Source: Calendula officinalis (lineage: Eukaryota; Streptophyta; Magnoliopsida; Asterales; Asteraceae). From it: a stretch of DNA of 64,000 bases. Of the stretch, positions 26,131-36,762 are shown one piece after another (the first letter of the stretch is position 1; each line of letters opens with the position of its first letter). Location: the NCBI GenBank assembly GCA_963853835.1, contig OY970820.1:27986873-28050872 (forward strand). Reading direction: 5' to 3'. Under the pieces are notes generated by a model, which ran no database searches, was not told the origin of the DNA, and worked only from the letters and a program-made list of their open reading frames with translations. Made by a program: the position numbers and the translations under genes.

Positions 26131-27281
26131 GCTAAAAGTGGTCGATATCTCTCTTGAGAAGCTGCGGTCTTTTTTTTTGGGGAGGCACCGAATCAAAAAG
26201 GAAAATACATTGGGTGAAATGGTCTTTAGCTTTGGCGAGTTTTAAAAATGGAGGTTTAAACATCGGGAGTTTAAAAGCTCTGAAGTTTGCACTGGTGTTT
26301 AAGTGGATTTGGAGATTTGTGACTAATAATAATTCTTTATGGGCTAAAGTCATTAAATCAGTGTATGGGGACGATGGAGGTATATACGGTTCGGGGGAGC
26401 GGGGTTTAGGTTCTGCTCCTTGTGGAAATATCATAAAAACAATCCATAAGATCAAAGAGAGTGGAATGGATTTAATGGCCCATTTGAAAAGACGTGTGGG
26501 TGATGGCCGATCCACCTTATTCTGGAAAGACCATTGGGTCGGCCCGGCTCCCCTTTGTAATGTTTATCCAAGGATCTTTTGGTTAGAGCTTGACGGGTGC
26601 TGCTTGGTTGCAGACATAATTCAAAATCATGTTATGAGGTGGAATTGGTCCCGACCCTTAAGAGGTGGGAGAGAGGAAGATAATGTAGCGACTATTCAAA
26701 TTGTGGTTCTTAATCAGGTGTTATTAGATGAGACGGATAGATGGGTGTGGAAAGTTGGTAATATTGGTTCGTTTGAGGTTAAGTTCACGAGACGTTGGCT
26801 TGATGATAGATTGTTACATTCTTCGATTCAAGAGACTCGGTGGAATTCGCTTGTTCTCCGGAAGGTTAATATTTTGTTTTGGAAGGTCCAATTAAATCGG
26901 ATTCCTTCAAAAGATAACCTCGGTATTAGAGGGATCAATTTGGAGGACACCACATGTGGTAAATGCGGGAATGAGTTAGAAGATGTGGATCATATATTTT
27001 GGAATTGTAGTGTTGCTAAAGAAGTGTGGAGGGCAATGGGGAATTGGTTGCAAATTTTGAACACTAACGTGGAAGACTTGGATTCGTTGATGTATTCGGT
27101 GGATTATGGGAATTTTAGTAGCCGTGTAAAGCAGATTCTAGAAGCATTTTGTGTTACGGTGGTGTGGATTTTGTGGCGGTATAGGAATGCGGTCGTCTTT
27201 AACAACGGTGGAATTCGGAAATGCATGTTGGTTGACTCGGTTAAGGAGGTAGCTTTTAATTGGATTTGTAATATGGAATAG
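26131..27281 (+). pseudogene. LINE ORF2, second part: RT C-terminus and zf-RVT
   Basis: This continues the LINE ORF2 broken near 14850. It starts in the conserved segment before FFWGG; a one-base change in a T run near 26170 shifts the frame there. It then reads KRKIHWVKWSLALASFKNGG and LKALKFALVFKWIWRF, both standard after the reverse transcriptase core of plant LINEs. The C-terminal zf-RVT domain has C-X2-C (CGKCGNE), then VDHIFWNC and a tryptophan-rich end. The stop is TAG at 27279, followed by about 120 bp of 3' tail and an A run. Confidence 0.85.
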
Positions 27282-27418
27282 TAAATTTAGAGTTAGCTAT
27301 TTTGAATGGCTTATTCTCCAATGTAATTGATGTATTGTTTTTTTTCTAGCTTCTCGCTAGTTTTTTAAGTTTAATACAAAGCCGTTTCAAAAAAAATAAT
27401 TTTTTTATTGAGAATATG

Positions 27419-27973
27419 AAAAAAAATGGAGGAATAAATGGGTAGAGTATAAAGCTATTTAATCACTTTAAGTGGACCTAAATTTGCTCCAGAATTTAAT
27501 CAGTTTAAATGGACTTAGAATGCCTATATAAGGCCCGTTGTTTGTATAAATTGTGACAGCCCAACCCAATTTACTCTCGGATCATTAAACTAATAAGGAA
27601 TATAAAACTATATAACTCACATAACCAACTCATTTGCTACCAAAAAGTGCACCACTTTTATTTGATACATGTTTGAACAGAAGTTCTTATCTTGTAACCA
27701 TACACCTAAAATGCTTAATAACAGAAGAATAGTAAAGGCTACGCGCCTACTGCCTACGAGTTTCACGCATTTTGCGATCAATGTTAATAGACAAATAGAT
27801 TATTACGAGTATATACTAAGTTTATTCAAAACTTGACAATGCTACATCGATAGGTAAAAGGGAAACAAAAAATGCATTTTGTTTTTGTAACATGTACGTC
27901 TTGTTATAATACGAAAAAGTTATAATAAAATACTTCGTTACAACATAAAAACTTAGTTACACGTACAATGTCA
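27419..27973. other. Intergenic, nothing recognised
   Basis: AT-rich sequence between the LINE and a Mutator-like MITE. No gene or repeat was recognised. Confidence 0.4.
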
Positions 27974-27982
27974 TTTCAAGAA

Positions 27983-28759
27983 GGGTTAATATCACAGAAT
28001 AGTGACGAAGTTTCAGTAATGTTACATTTAGGTTATTTAAATTTTAAATTCACTCCATAATAGTTACCAAGTTTCAAAAGTGTTCTAATTTTGTGAAATC
28101 CACCTATGATTACAAGTTACCAAGTTACTTTAATTTAACTCACTTAAAAAACCATTTAATGATAATAATAACTAATTTATTCATTTAAATTAATTTATTC
28201 ACTAAGAAACCCACTAATGACGATGGCTTTGAAAAGTCCGATCATAGCTATCAATACAACTAATTTCCTAAAGGTCTCCCCACAATACTACTAATTTACT
28301 AAATCTATGTGCAAATATTAAAATTGTTGCTACTAATCATCAACGAACGCATATATCAATCATATACAATAAGATAAAAAATCAAACAAAATCACAAGTA
28401 AATTAAACACAAACTCAAAATCAGGGTATAGTATTAAATTTAAACAATAAACTGCTCACAATGTAATACCGAAAAAAAATGAATTCAGCAGATTCACTAA
28501 CAAATAATCGTAATAATAATATAATCACAACGCTTCTCTATCAAGGATTTAAATTAAATGAATAAATTAGTTATTATTATTACCAAATGGTTTTTAAGTG
28601 AGATAAAATTAAAGTGACTTGCTAACTTGTAATCATAGGTAGATTTCACATAATTGGAACACTTTTGAAACTTAGTTACTACTATGAAGTGAATTTAAAG
28701 TTTGAGTAACCTAAATGGAATATTTCTAAAACTTCATTGTTATTTTATGAAATTAACCT
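27983..28759. mobile_element. Mutator-like MITE with long inverted repeats
   Basis: About 200 bp at each end are inverted copies of each other. The left end has GGGTTAATATCACAGAATAG and AAATCCACCTATGATTACAAG. The right end, read in reverse, has AGGTTAATTTCATAAAATAA and GAAATCTACCTATGATTACAAG split over short changes. The flanks are TTTCAAGAA (27974-27982) and TTTTAAGAA (28760-28768), a 9-bp duplication with one mismatch, the length made by Mutator-like elements. The body is AT-rich and non-coding. Confidence 0.75.
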
Positions 28760-28768
28760 TTTTAAGAA

Positions 28769-29530
28769 TTGCCAATTTTATCAGTCAATAATAATCCGCA
28801 AAAAAATAAAATAAAAATTTTGATTTGTGTACACTGTATGCACTAACAATATTCTGAACTCCGAGCTTGGACAAGATTTTGCCATCTTTTATTTGCCTCA
28901 TGCTCCGATTACGGATTACCTAGCCTTAAAAACAGTTAAACAGACGCCGATTGGGGTTTTATTTTTGTTTATTAATGTTTGGAAAGCTGACCGAAACAAA
29001 CACAAAGTCAAAAACACAAGAATAATATCAACATGAATTAAAAGTGTAGAAAAGTAAATAATCGACTCAACCGCGCGATCAGGGTGATTGGGCTATGCCC
29101 AAAGCCGAAGTTTATTTCTTTAGGTATTTTGGTACATCAGACTCCTGACACAATAACGCTATTCTATCAATTACTATGTATTCTATCAATTACCCAGTTC
29201 GAGCCAACATTTTTTCCTCAATCACGTCTAACTCGGTCCATATATCAGACTCAGTCCAAACTATTTTACTCCGGTCCAAAGTAAAAGAAAAAAACAATTA
29301 ACCCACTCAGAAATTCTAACTCATGCAGTCATCAACTAACCAAATAAAAAACTAAGTCAGCAAGTATTACACGGCTTTTAACAGAGGTGTTCCTTTGGAT
29401 TCAATTCTACGTGGTTTTTGTGTGTGTCCCTTGAGATGACTCATCTTTGTCTTTTATCATGTGTGGAAAGTTATAAGATTTGGAAGAAAAATCGCAGTTG
29501 GTGGATGAACATATCCTTAATCCAGACCGT
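28769..29530. other. Intergenic, nothing recognised
   Basis: Mixed AT-rich DNA. Frames of 66-69 codons (28827-29036, 29084-29284) show no known family. Confidence 0.4.
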
Positions 29531-30190
29531 GTTTTTTTAAAACGACAATTCCATTAAACTAGCAAAGAGCCTAAAAAAAAGAAGAAGAAAAAGAAACAGA
29601 GACAAAAGGAGAAATTAACAAGATTAATACATAGAATAAAGATTGCTACTTCAATCTATCTAATTAATTAGACTAACATTCCTATATATTATGACTATTG
29701 ATGTGAAGAAAATAGTGAAATTTGATGTTGTCTCCAAGCAACTTTTTTTGGGGCTTGGTGGATTTAAATGCCAGTTCGTTCCTACATCTCCAAATTAATG
29801 ATCCAAAGAACCGAGAAGACCGCAGCCTCAAAACATTTCTTAATTAGTGGCGATTGATCCGTTGATGGTCTTTGAAAGATTAAAATAATTGCGAATGCAT
29901 GAATTGAAGGCCGAGAGTTTGGAATGCGCCACCATCTTAGGGATTGTTTAGGAAAGCTTATTTAAGCGATTTAATTATCAACTTATTTAAGCTTAAAAAT
30001 GTAGGTTGATTTATGCTTTAATAAACTTATAAGCTAACAAACTCCTTACATAAGTTTTCTCAAACAATCCCTTAGGATCAAATCCCAAAGCTTTCTCGCG
30101 ATAGATCTTACAATCAAGGAAGATGTGCGCCTAGTTTTCCAGACCGTCTGAATTGTACTAATTGATTTTTTCTTCCTTGTACGTATATAT
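29531..30190 (-). mobile_element. 5'-truncated LINE (minus strand)
   Basis: Read on the minus strand, this ends in a LINE-like tail (CTTTGCTAGTTTAATGG, then TTGTCGTTTTAAAAAAAC). Upstream of the tail are pieces of the zf-RVT region: AHIFLDCKIYREKALGF (about 30050-30150) and, in two frames, FEAAVFSVLWII and RCRNELAFKS (about 29750-29840). It is therefore a truncated, frameshifted LINE end related to the large LINE. A 132-bp Tourist MITE sits inside it. Confidence 0.65.
29940..30071. mobile_element. Tourist-like MITE
   Basis: The inverted repeats are GGGATTGTTTAGGAAAGCTTA on the left, in shortened form GGGATTGTTTAGGAAA, and TTTTCTCAAACAATCCC on the right. TTA flanks both sides (29937-29939 and 30072-30074), the PIF/Harbinger duplication. 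The host LINE sequence resumes directly after it. Confidence 0.75.
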
Positions 30191-30621
30191 TGGTTTGTAC
30201 CAGGTCCGGCCCCGAGAACTTAGATGCCCTGTTCGATTTACTTAAAAAATACCTAAAGCTTGTAAATTCTAAAATTATAAACAACAAAATTCTAATTTAT
30301 ATTTGATCTCATTAAATACTTTTAAGTAAAATTTCAATCAAAATATTACAAAAAAAATAAACTTATTTTTACTTAAGAAATAGACAAAAAAATATGTTTG
30401 TAAGTAAACCTAATCCGATCATCGCTAAAAATGAGTCGTTTAACCTTAGATATAGTTTTTGGCACCATTACATAATATTGTTTTGAGTTATGTTTGGGCC
30501 TGGACATAGTACAAATTTTGAATACTTCTATAAACCTAGTTAAGAGTTTTGGCTTGAACATAGTACAAATTTTGGGCCCTCTAAATTGTGGGCCCTGATC
30601 AATGGAACCTTTGGAAGATCC
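30191..30621. other. Intergenic, possible hAT-like remnant
   Basis: The left part contains CCAGGTCCGGCCCCGAG and the right part GTGGGCCCTGATC, loosely inverted, as in hAT elements ending CAGGGCC. No matching duplication was found, so no element is called. Confidence 0.3.
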
Positions 30622-31122
30622 GTGTAGCTAGGGGTGCACACCGAAACCGGTTTTTAAACCGGATTAAAACCGGTTTGAAACCGGTTTTTTAGTCGGAAAA
30701 TCGGATCAGTTCGTAACCGGCGGATCAAAACCGGATTTAAAACCGGATTCAAAAAACCGGTTTAAAAACCGGTTATATCGACCCGTTACAAAAACCGGTT
30801 TAAAAACCGGATTTACCATAAACCGGATTAAAAACCGGTTTCAAAACCGGTTTAAACCGGTTTTTTTCTTTCCTTTTTGCATATTTTGTTCCTAAAAGAT
30901 ACAAAAAATACAAAAAAAAAACTAAACAAAAAACCCGTAAATCCGGTTTTTAAACCGAAAACCGATCCGATCCGACCAAACCGATCCGATCCGGTTTCAA
31001 ACCGGTCCGAACCGGTTTTGATCGGATTTAAGCTAGCCTCGTAAAACCGGTTTCAAAACCGAACCGGTTTTGGCAAAACCGGTTTTGACCGGAGTTGACC
31101 AAAACCGATCCGGTTTTTAAAC

Positions 31123-33734
31123 TGTGACAACCCTCGAAATCAGGTACTTGAACCGACATTTATTGTGACCAAATCTCATCATAGAACAATTATCTCATTT
31201 AAGAATGCATTTTATTTTTATCATTTAAGTCTAGCAAAAACACTCATGTCATGTGTAGGTAGTACACACATTCATTATGCACAAGTCAGTTTGTCTATGT
31301 CTCATACAGTAAAACTGTACATTTAGCGAGTTGGTGGCATATAAAAAAAAAACAATTAAACCAAATCAATCAGTACATAAATTATGGTACGAATCATCCT
31401 ATACAATTAAAGCACAAGTAGTGACACTTAAATACTCAGGATACTACGAGAATATCGAATGTAATATAAGTTCAAAATGATAAATTTTCGTCACTAAATG
31501 ACCACAAACAATTAACAAGTAAATTTTACAAAGCTAAAATATCAGTTAACTTATACAAATTCCTATTATCCGTAAAGTAATAAATAAAAATGAAACTTAT
31601 TCTTATCTAGTTATCTCCTCATCATCACGTCCCCAAGCGTGTTGTACCGAACTCCCTCATTTTATGGACACGTGAGGGGTATTTTGAAATATCATATTCT
31701 AACTTATCATCTAATAGCAACCATCCTATCAACATTCTTCAAAACTCTATCCACCCACTCATTTTCTTCTTCCCCACGTGAACAACCAGAGAATACACAA
31801 GTTGTTGTGAATTCGGTATCACCCTCCGGCGAACCAGAAGCTCCGGCGAACAGTATAACCCATCTCCGATCTCGTCTTTCCCAAAGCTTGGTAACTTTCT
31901 TCACTTTTCTTATATATCTACTCAAATCCGTATGTGTTTATGCTTGATGGTCACTCTCCATGATTTGATAATCAAAATATGGTTAAACAAAAGTTTCTCA
32001 ATCTAAATATTCACTTGAAACCAAATAAAAGCTTACCGGAAACAACCCCTCGTCGGATCTGCAATCTGATTCAAACCAGGTGCGACGACACCCTTTAATA
32101 AAATCATTATTCTCGATTAAATCCATAGATTCACATGTAGCTGAGCTGGTAACAACCGTGCCTCCTGTAGACTTGGTCTCTAGTTCGAACCATGGCTCCA
32201 CTCCTTTTCCATTATTTTTCTTTCTTTTGTGCCTGGCCATACTTGACTACCCCTTTGCGTTTTCACTAGTATATTTTCTTCATTTTTTTTTTAGTTAACA
32301 TTTATCTAATATTTAGTTACTGATTTTGATTTATTTAAATAATAACAAACTCTTTTTAATTAATAATTACCTATTTATCATCCGTTTATTTAATTATTAT
32401 TATTATCATTTTACTAATTAATAACCTAAATTTCTATTTATTTAACTATTGTATAGGTGCCTATTTACTTTCGATCAAACTCTATTTTACCAACACCATT
32501 TTAAATATCTTATCGAACATTATATACGACTATAAACTCTTAGCGAGACTCACATAAAAATATAAGCAAACATATTTAAACTGGGAAATTATAAGTGAAC
32601 TAAAATATATATGTTGAAGTCACCAACAACTCGCTCACACCTAACAATTTTTAAAAAAGAAAACAAATCATTGGAGTGAAACATCTAGCATAGACGTGCC
32701 GATAGAGCCGTCTCTCATTATTGTTATTCTTATGCGTTTAGGGCAATAAGAAGTCATTGTCAGATTTGCATATTTGTCGTGTTGCATTTGCTAGCTTTGC
32801 ATCAGGTGAGTCCACAGCCCCTCTTTTTACTATGTTTTTATACTATTTTGGGGTGAAAAACATATCAACTGCTTTTATAAATGTTTACATTTTCTGTCGT
32901 TATGTTTCAGTAAAGCCTACTGTGACTATTTATTTTACTTGTGATGAAACATATCCTAAACCATGACAATCAATCCTTATGCTCAGACTAAGTTTAGATG
33001 TAGCTTACATCCCATAATCATTAGCTAGTTGCGACTAGGCCCTGGATATGCAGATGGTACCATTGGCTAAGACTCTTCCTCCCACACTGTGATCAAATCA
33101 GGGAGTGCATATCTTTGATTCAGTAACATCATTATTAGAGTTGAAGTTTTGGTTATGGACTTAGGGTCAACATTTTAATGGATATCAGTCATGCTTTTTC
33201 TACGAACTTATGTGTTTCAATATTTCAACAATTCAGTTATTATCATATTACAGCCCATGGTGGCAAATCATTTTCAAATACTATTTCATCACACAATTTA
33301 TGCCATGGTTGGCACATGAACACTTTGGACTTCCAATCATTTTCACATAATATCATTTTACAAATTACGCCTGTTGGCATACGTAAAACTTTGGATTTCA
33401 AAACAAACTATAAACCTGTGGATTCACTCAACAATTTTGTTGATCATTTTTCATATGTTTTTCAGGTAGCTAAGTTGAAGCATGAGTCTTAGTAGCATTG
33501 GATCACAAGCATGCATGTGTCAAGATGCCACGCTTTATTTAAAATCATTTTCTTTTTACATTTCAAATATTTTGTTAACATTAAATTTTGCGACCCACTT
33601 TATTTCAAATATTATTTAGACTTTGGAACATCTCTTGTTTACGATAATCATATGCTTGTGTTACTCATGATAGTCGCACGCCCGTTCTTCCGCAAACCAT
33701 TTTCTTTATAAACCACTTTTGGCGGGGTGTGACA
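31123..33734 (-). mobile_element. Solo LTR, 2612 bp
   Basis: The insert starts TGTGACAACCCTCG and ends GGCGGGGTGTGACA. On the minus strand it therefore begins TGTCACACCCCGCC and ends GGGTTGTCACA, a standard LTR pattern. TAAAC flanks both sides (31118-31122 and 33735-33739), a perfect 5-bp duplication. No protein remnants or second LTR are seen inside, so this looks like a solo LTR left by recombination. Frames such as 31639-31947 have no recognisable similarity. Confidence 0.75.
32125..32293 (+). mobile_element. SINE-like tRNA-derived segment (candidate)
   Basis: TAGCTGAGCTGG (32138-32149) fits the RNA polymerase III A box, and GTTCGAACC (32183-32191) fits the B box. The spacing is slightly long but within the range of tRNA-derived SINEs. 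T-rich sequence follows up to about 32293. No target duplication was found and the ends are approximate. It lies inside the solo LTR. It does not fold as a normal tRNA gene. Confidence 0.4.
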
Positions 33735-33785
33735 TAAACCGGTTCGGTTTTCGGAAAAATCCGATTTGTGGACCTCTAGTGTAGC

Positions 33786-34608
33786 CGGTTCTGGTTTGTA
33801 CAGTTGGCGGCTTCAGCCTTTACAAGAAAAAAGAACTATGAACGAGTACTATATACAACAAACATATAAAGTGGTCTTAAAATTATAAAAAAACGTACCC
33901 TAGTTTTGTACGAGACTGAATTGAAGTTTATTTAAAAAAGAACGTTACCTGTTCTGAATAGCTGACACGCAACAAAAGTGTTTATAAACTAATGGGAACG
34001 TTAATCTAATGATTTAAGTTCTAAACAGAACTTGTTTAATCCATCGATCCACTTACATCATTTGGTGAAGTGTACATGTGCATCTGTATTTAGACCGGTG
34101 CCAACAGCATAAGCCGAAGGCATGTGTTATAGCATCACTCGTTGCCACCATACGTTGCGGGACGGTTGGGGGGAGAGAGGCGACGAGTGAAGGTGGGGCC
34201 CAATGCATTTTAATATGGTCTTTAATATTGTGTGTGTATGTGTAATGATGGAGTATTGTTAGCAATAGCATGAGCTAACATGACACTAATTTGTCAAAAA
34301 CTGAGACCATACTAAAAAGTCAAGGATAAAGAAATCTGAGACCATAATCTAATCTCAGATTCAATAACAGCGGGTAACAAATTTAATAAAAAGTCAAGGA
34401 TAAAGAAAATTTGTAAGAACACTCTTACTGGTCCATACTGCGAGGAAAACCCTAAAAAATTCTGGGCAAACTTATCTAAATAAGAATAATATGTAATTAA
34501 CTCTAAAAATGAAGATTAGTATTTATAAACAAAAGTTAATTTACACCAAAAGCAACAAAAATAATAAAGCAATCTTAAAAAGATACCATTAAACAACTAT
34601 TTAACACT
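33786..34608. other. Intergenic, nothing definite
   Basis: Contains a GC-richer patch at 34070-34210 with GGTGCCAACAGC, loosely like sequence at the left edge of the Harbinger element (51698-51710). No gene or element end was established. Confidence 0.35.
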
Positions 34609-34610
34609 TA

Positions 34611-34879
34611 CTCCCTCCGTCCCACAAAAAAAGTTCCCATTTGTGTGTGGCACAAGTTTTTAGGTGATAGTTAGTGGTGGGGTAATTGGTAATAAATTTG
34701 ATTAAAATATAAAGTTGGTTTGGAGAGAGAAAGATAATTAGTGGGTGGATATAAATGGTTGGGCACTTAGTAATAATAATATTTTATTATGTGGGACCTA
34801 TCAAATATGAGAAATGAGAACTTTTTTGTGAGACAAAAATTTTGGGAGAAATGGGAACTTTTTTGTGGGACGGAGGGAG
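34611..34879. mobile_element. Stowaway-type MITE
   Basis: The inverted repeats start CTCCCTCCGTCCCACAAAAA and, at the right, end TTTTTGTGGGACGGAGGGAG. TA flanks both sides (34609-34610 and 34880-34881), the Tc1/mariner duplication. The CTCCCTCCGT start is the classic Stowaway terminus. It lies about 100 bp downstream of the MIR172 hairpin in transcription order, so it is probably inside the primary transcript. Confidence 0.9.
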
Positions 34880-34971
34880 TATATAATTGCATAAAAGCTT
34901 TGCTTACCATCATGGCATCATCCAGTTGGAAGATGAACACTCCACGAGACATTATTTTAAACAGAAAATTA

Positions 34972-35102
34972 GCCATTAATTGCAGCTGCAGCATCATCAA
35001 GATTCTCAAATAATCAACATATGAAACAAAATCCATATAAACTATCGGATTTGTTTTTAATATTTTTGTGAATCTTGATGATGCTCCAACAGCGAAAACT
35101 GA
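34972..35102 (-). ncRNA. MIR172: MIR172 microRNA precursor
   Basis: On the minus strand, 34986-35006 is a 21-nt sequence starting AGAATCTTGATGATGCTGCA, identical as I recall it to plant mature miR172 (c/d form). The opposite arm, 35067-35087, reads GGAGCATCATCAAGATTCAC with a final A, the usual miR172 star form. The arms pair as a long stem that continues beyond the duplex, and the loop side has a further short stem (AAACAAATCC with GGATTTTGTTT). The mature strand is on the 3' arm, as in known MIR172 genes. miR172 represses AP2-like transcription factors, controlling phase change, flowering and floral organ identity. A TATA box lies about 105 bp upstream. No protein gene overlaps it convincingly. 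Confidence 0.93.
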
Positions 35103-35205
35103 CTGCAGAACTTCTCTTTGAGATCTTTGTGAAGCAAGATATAGAATTATAGATATAGAAAGAAGCGGTAGTTCTGTAGAGGGTAAAGAGAGAAAGGGAA
35201 CCCTA

Positions 35206-35212
35206 ATTTATA
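35206..35212 (-). promoter_or_regulatory. TATA box of MIR172
   Basis: TATAAAT on the minus strand (context CTCTATAAATTAGGG) lies about 105 bp upstream of the hairpin. Transcription would start near 35175, leaving a leader of about 75 nt with CT-rich sequence (TTTCTCTCTTTACC) typical of plant start regions. Confidence 0.65.
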
Positions 35213-36279
35213 GAGTTAAAGCAAAACAAACGAGGGGAAATGGACAAAAAGGAAATAACTTTTTGATCAACTATATGATGATTTTAAATTTATATAAACC
35301 AATTCAAAAAAAGAATTGGGATATTAGAGAAAGCTAATTAATAACGTATGTTGATCAAACGAGGTAAATATGGGGTACTTTTCTTATAGAACTATGAGAA
35401 TGTATATATAGAGGAGATACGCGAAAGAATACATGAGTTTGATATCTCACTTTAATATGTGATTTTTAATGTCGTTAAAATGAACCTTATTGTTCCGTGT
35501 ACATAAATAAATTTGACTTCATCTAGCTATGGGACTAATTGATTTGTTTTGGACTCAGTACGAGTAAGCGACGCTATTTTTTTTTATTTTTTTTCAATCG
35601 TTGGTTAGCATATCACAGTTGGTCTTTGTTGATGTGATCCAAATGAAAAAGCAACTAATTGACTTTTCTTTTTCTTTTTTGAATGATACATAATCTACTT
35701 ATTTGTCCTTATCGGGACTCAAACTCATGACCTTTATGATCATATACATCAATATCACTAAATTACAAGTCTAGGGTAACAACTAATTAACTTATTCAGA
35801 AGTTATGACGACTTTACAATCCTTTCTTTATTTTTAAAAGATACTTCTGTATTATATGACTCTCTGGGGTAGCCGAACTTATGCACATGATGTAGTCAAC
35901 TTAATCGTCGTTGTGACCGTTATCAAACCTTTTACTAGCACCACAATAGAAAGTTACTATTAGAGACCACACATTGTAGTCTTGAACCCTATAAAATAAT
36001 TCATGAACTCTTATTATTAGGCTATCACAGCATGGTTTGATAAGATTTACAATATTGATCGATTACCTATATATGTTTCCCATAACTACCCATGTGATAA
36101 AACTCGAGCTTAAAGCCTTAAAGGTAAATTAATATTATAATTCATAATTAATCAATCGTAACATAGAGTAATATATGAAATACAGAATGCTAATTACAAA
36201 TAATCAGTTTAGAAAAAACATAACAGCTTAATCAAACAACAAAGTAGCAAAATGAAATTCATGGTGGAAGAATGTACTA
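35213..36279. other. Upstream region of MIR172
   Basis: AT-rich DNA without genes. Being directly upstream of the TATA box it is the likely promoter of MIR172. I could not assign specific factor-binding sites with confidence. Confidence 0.4.
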
Positions 36280-36281
36280 TA

Positions 36282-36760
36282 CTTCATTCGTTTCAAAATA
36301 AATGATACACTTTTTATTTCGAAGTATTTCTTCTAATAAAATGAAATGAATCATTTATGGTTATTATTATCTTTAAACATTATTAAACTCACTTTAATTA
36401 TAATATATGTTAATATAGGTTTAGGATCCGATGAGGACTAAAAAATTGGTGAGGATTGCGAGAACAATTATTAACCAATCATTTTTTTAAAAATGGATGA
36501 TTGTGAGAATTTTAGGATCTTTATGAGGATGACAATGATCCCAAATTCTGAAAATGATCCTAATTTTTAAAAATGATTGGTTGAGAGTTGTCCTTACGGT
36601 ACTCAACAAAATTTGAGTTCTCGCCCGATCTCACTTTGTTAATATATATGTGAGTCGTCCCTTACTAACCATTCAATTTAATCTAATTTGACCTTATTAT
36701 AATATTTTGCCTCAAAAATAAGAAACCCAAAGTGTATTACTTATTTTGAAACGGAGGAAG
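36282..36760. mobile_element. Stowaway-like MITE containing a second MITE
   Basis: The left end is CTTCATTCGTTTCAAAATAA and the right end TTATTTTGAAACGGAGGAAG, inverted repeats with two mismatches. TA flanks both sides (36280-36281 and 36761-36762). Without the nested element at 36418-36637 it is about 250 bp, the normal size for this family. Confidence 0.8.
36418..36637. mobile_element. Mutator-like MITE nested in a Stowaway
   Basis: The two halves form imperfect inverted repeats: the left has GGATCCGATGAGGAC and AACCAATCATTTTTTT, and the right, read in reverse, has GAGATCGGGCGAGAAC and AACCAATCATTTTTAA. GTTAATATA flanks both sides (36409-36417 and 36638-36646), an exact 9-bp duplication. 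The body is 220 bp and non-coding. Confidence 0.75.
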
Positions 36761-36762
36761 TA

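Larger units (their letters stand above)
30629..33778. mobile_element. hAT-type MITE split by a solo LTR
   Basis: The ends are TAGGGGTGCACACCG on the left and TTTGTGGACCTCTA on the right, an imperfect inverted pair. GTGTAGC flanks both sides (30622-30628 and 33779-33785). The element itself, about 530 bp once the insert is removed, is packed with ACCGGTTT and AAACCGG motifs in both orientations. A 2.6-kb LTR sequence is nested inside at 31123-33734. Confidence 0.75.

Noticed and set aside
32138..32191. tRNA gene
   Set aside because: A- and B-box words are present, but no acceptor stem or full cloverleaf could be drawn, so a SINE-like origin is preferred.
34767..35036. 89-codon minus-strand frame overlapping the miR172 hairpin
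   Set aside because: It runs through the hairpin and into the Stowaway MITE. The hairpin explains the conserved sequence.
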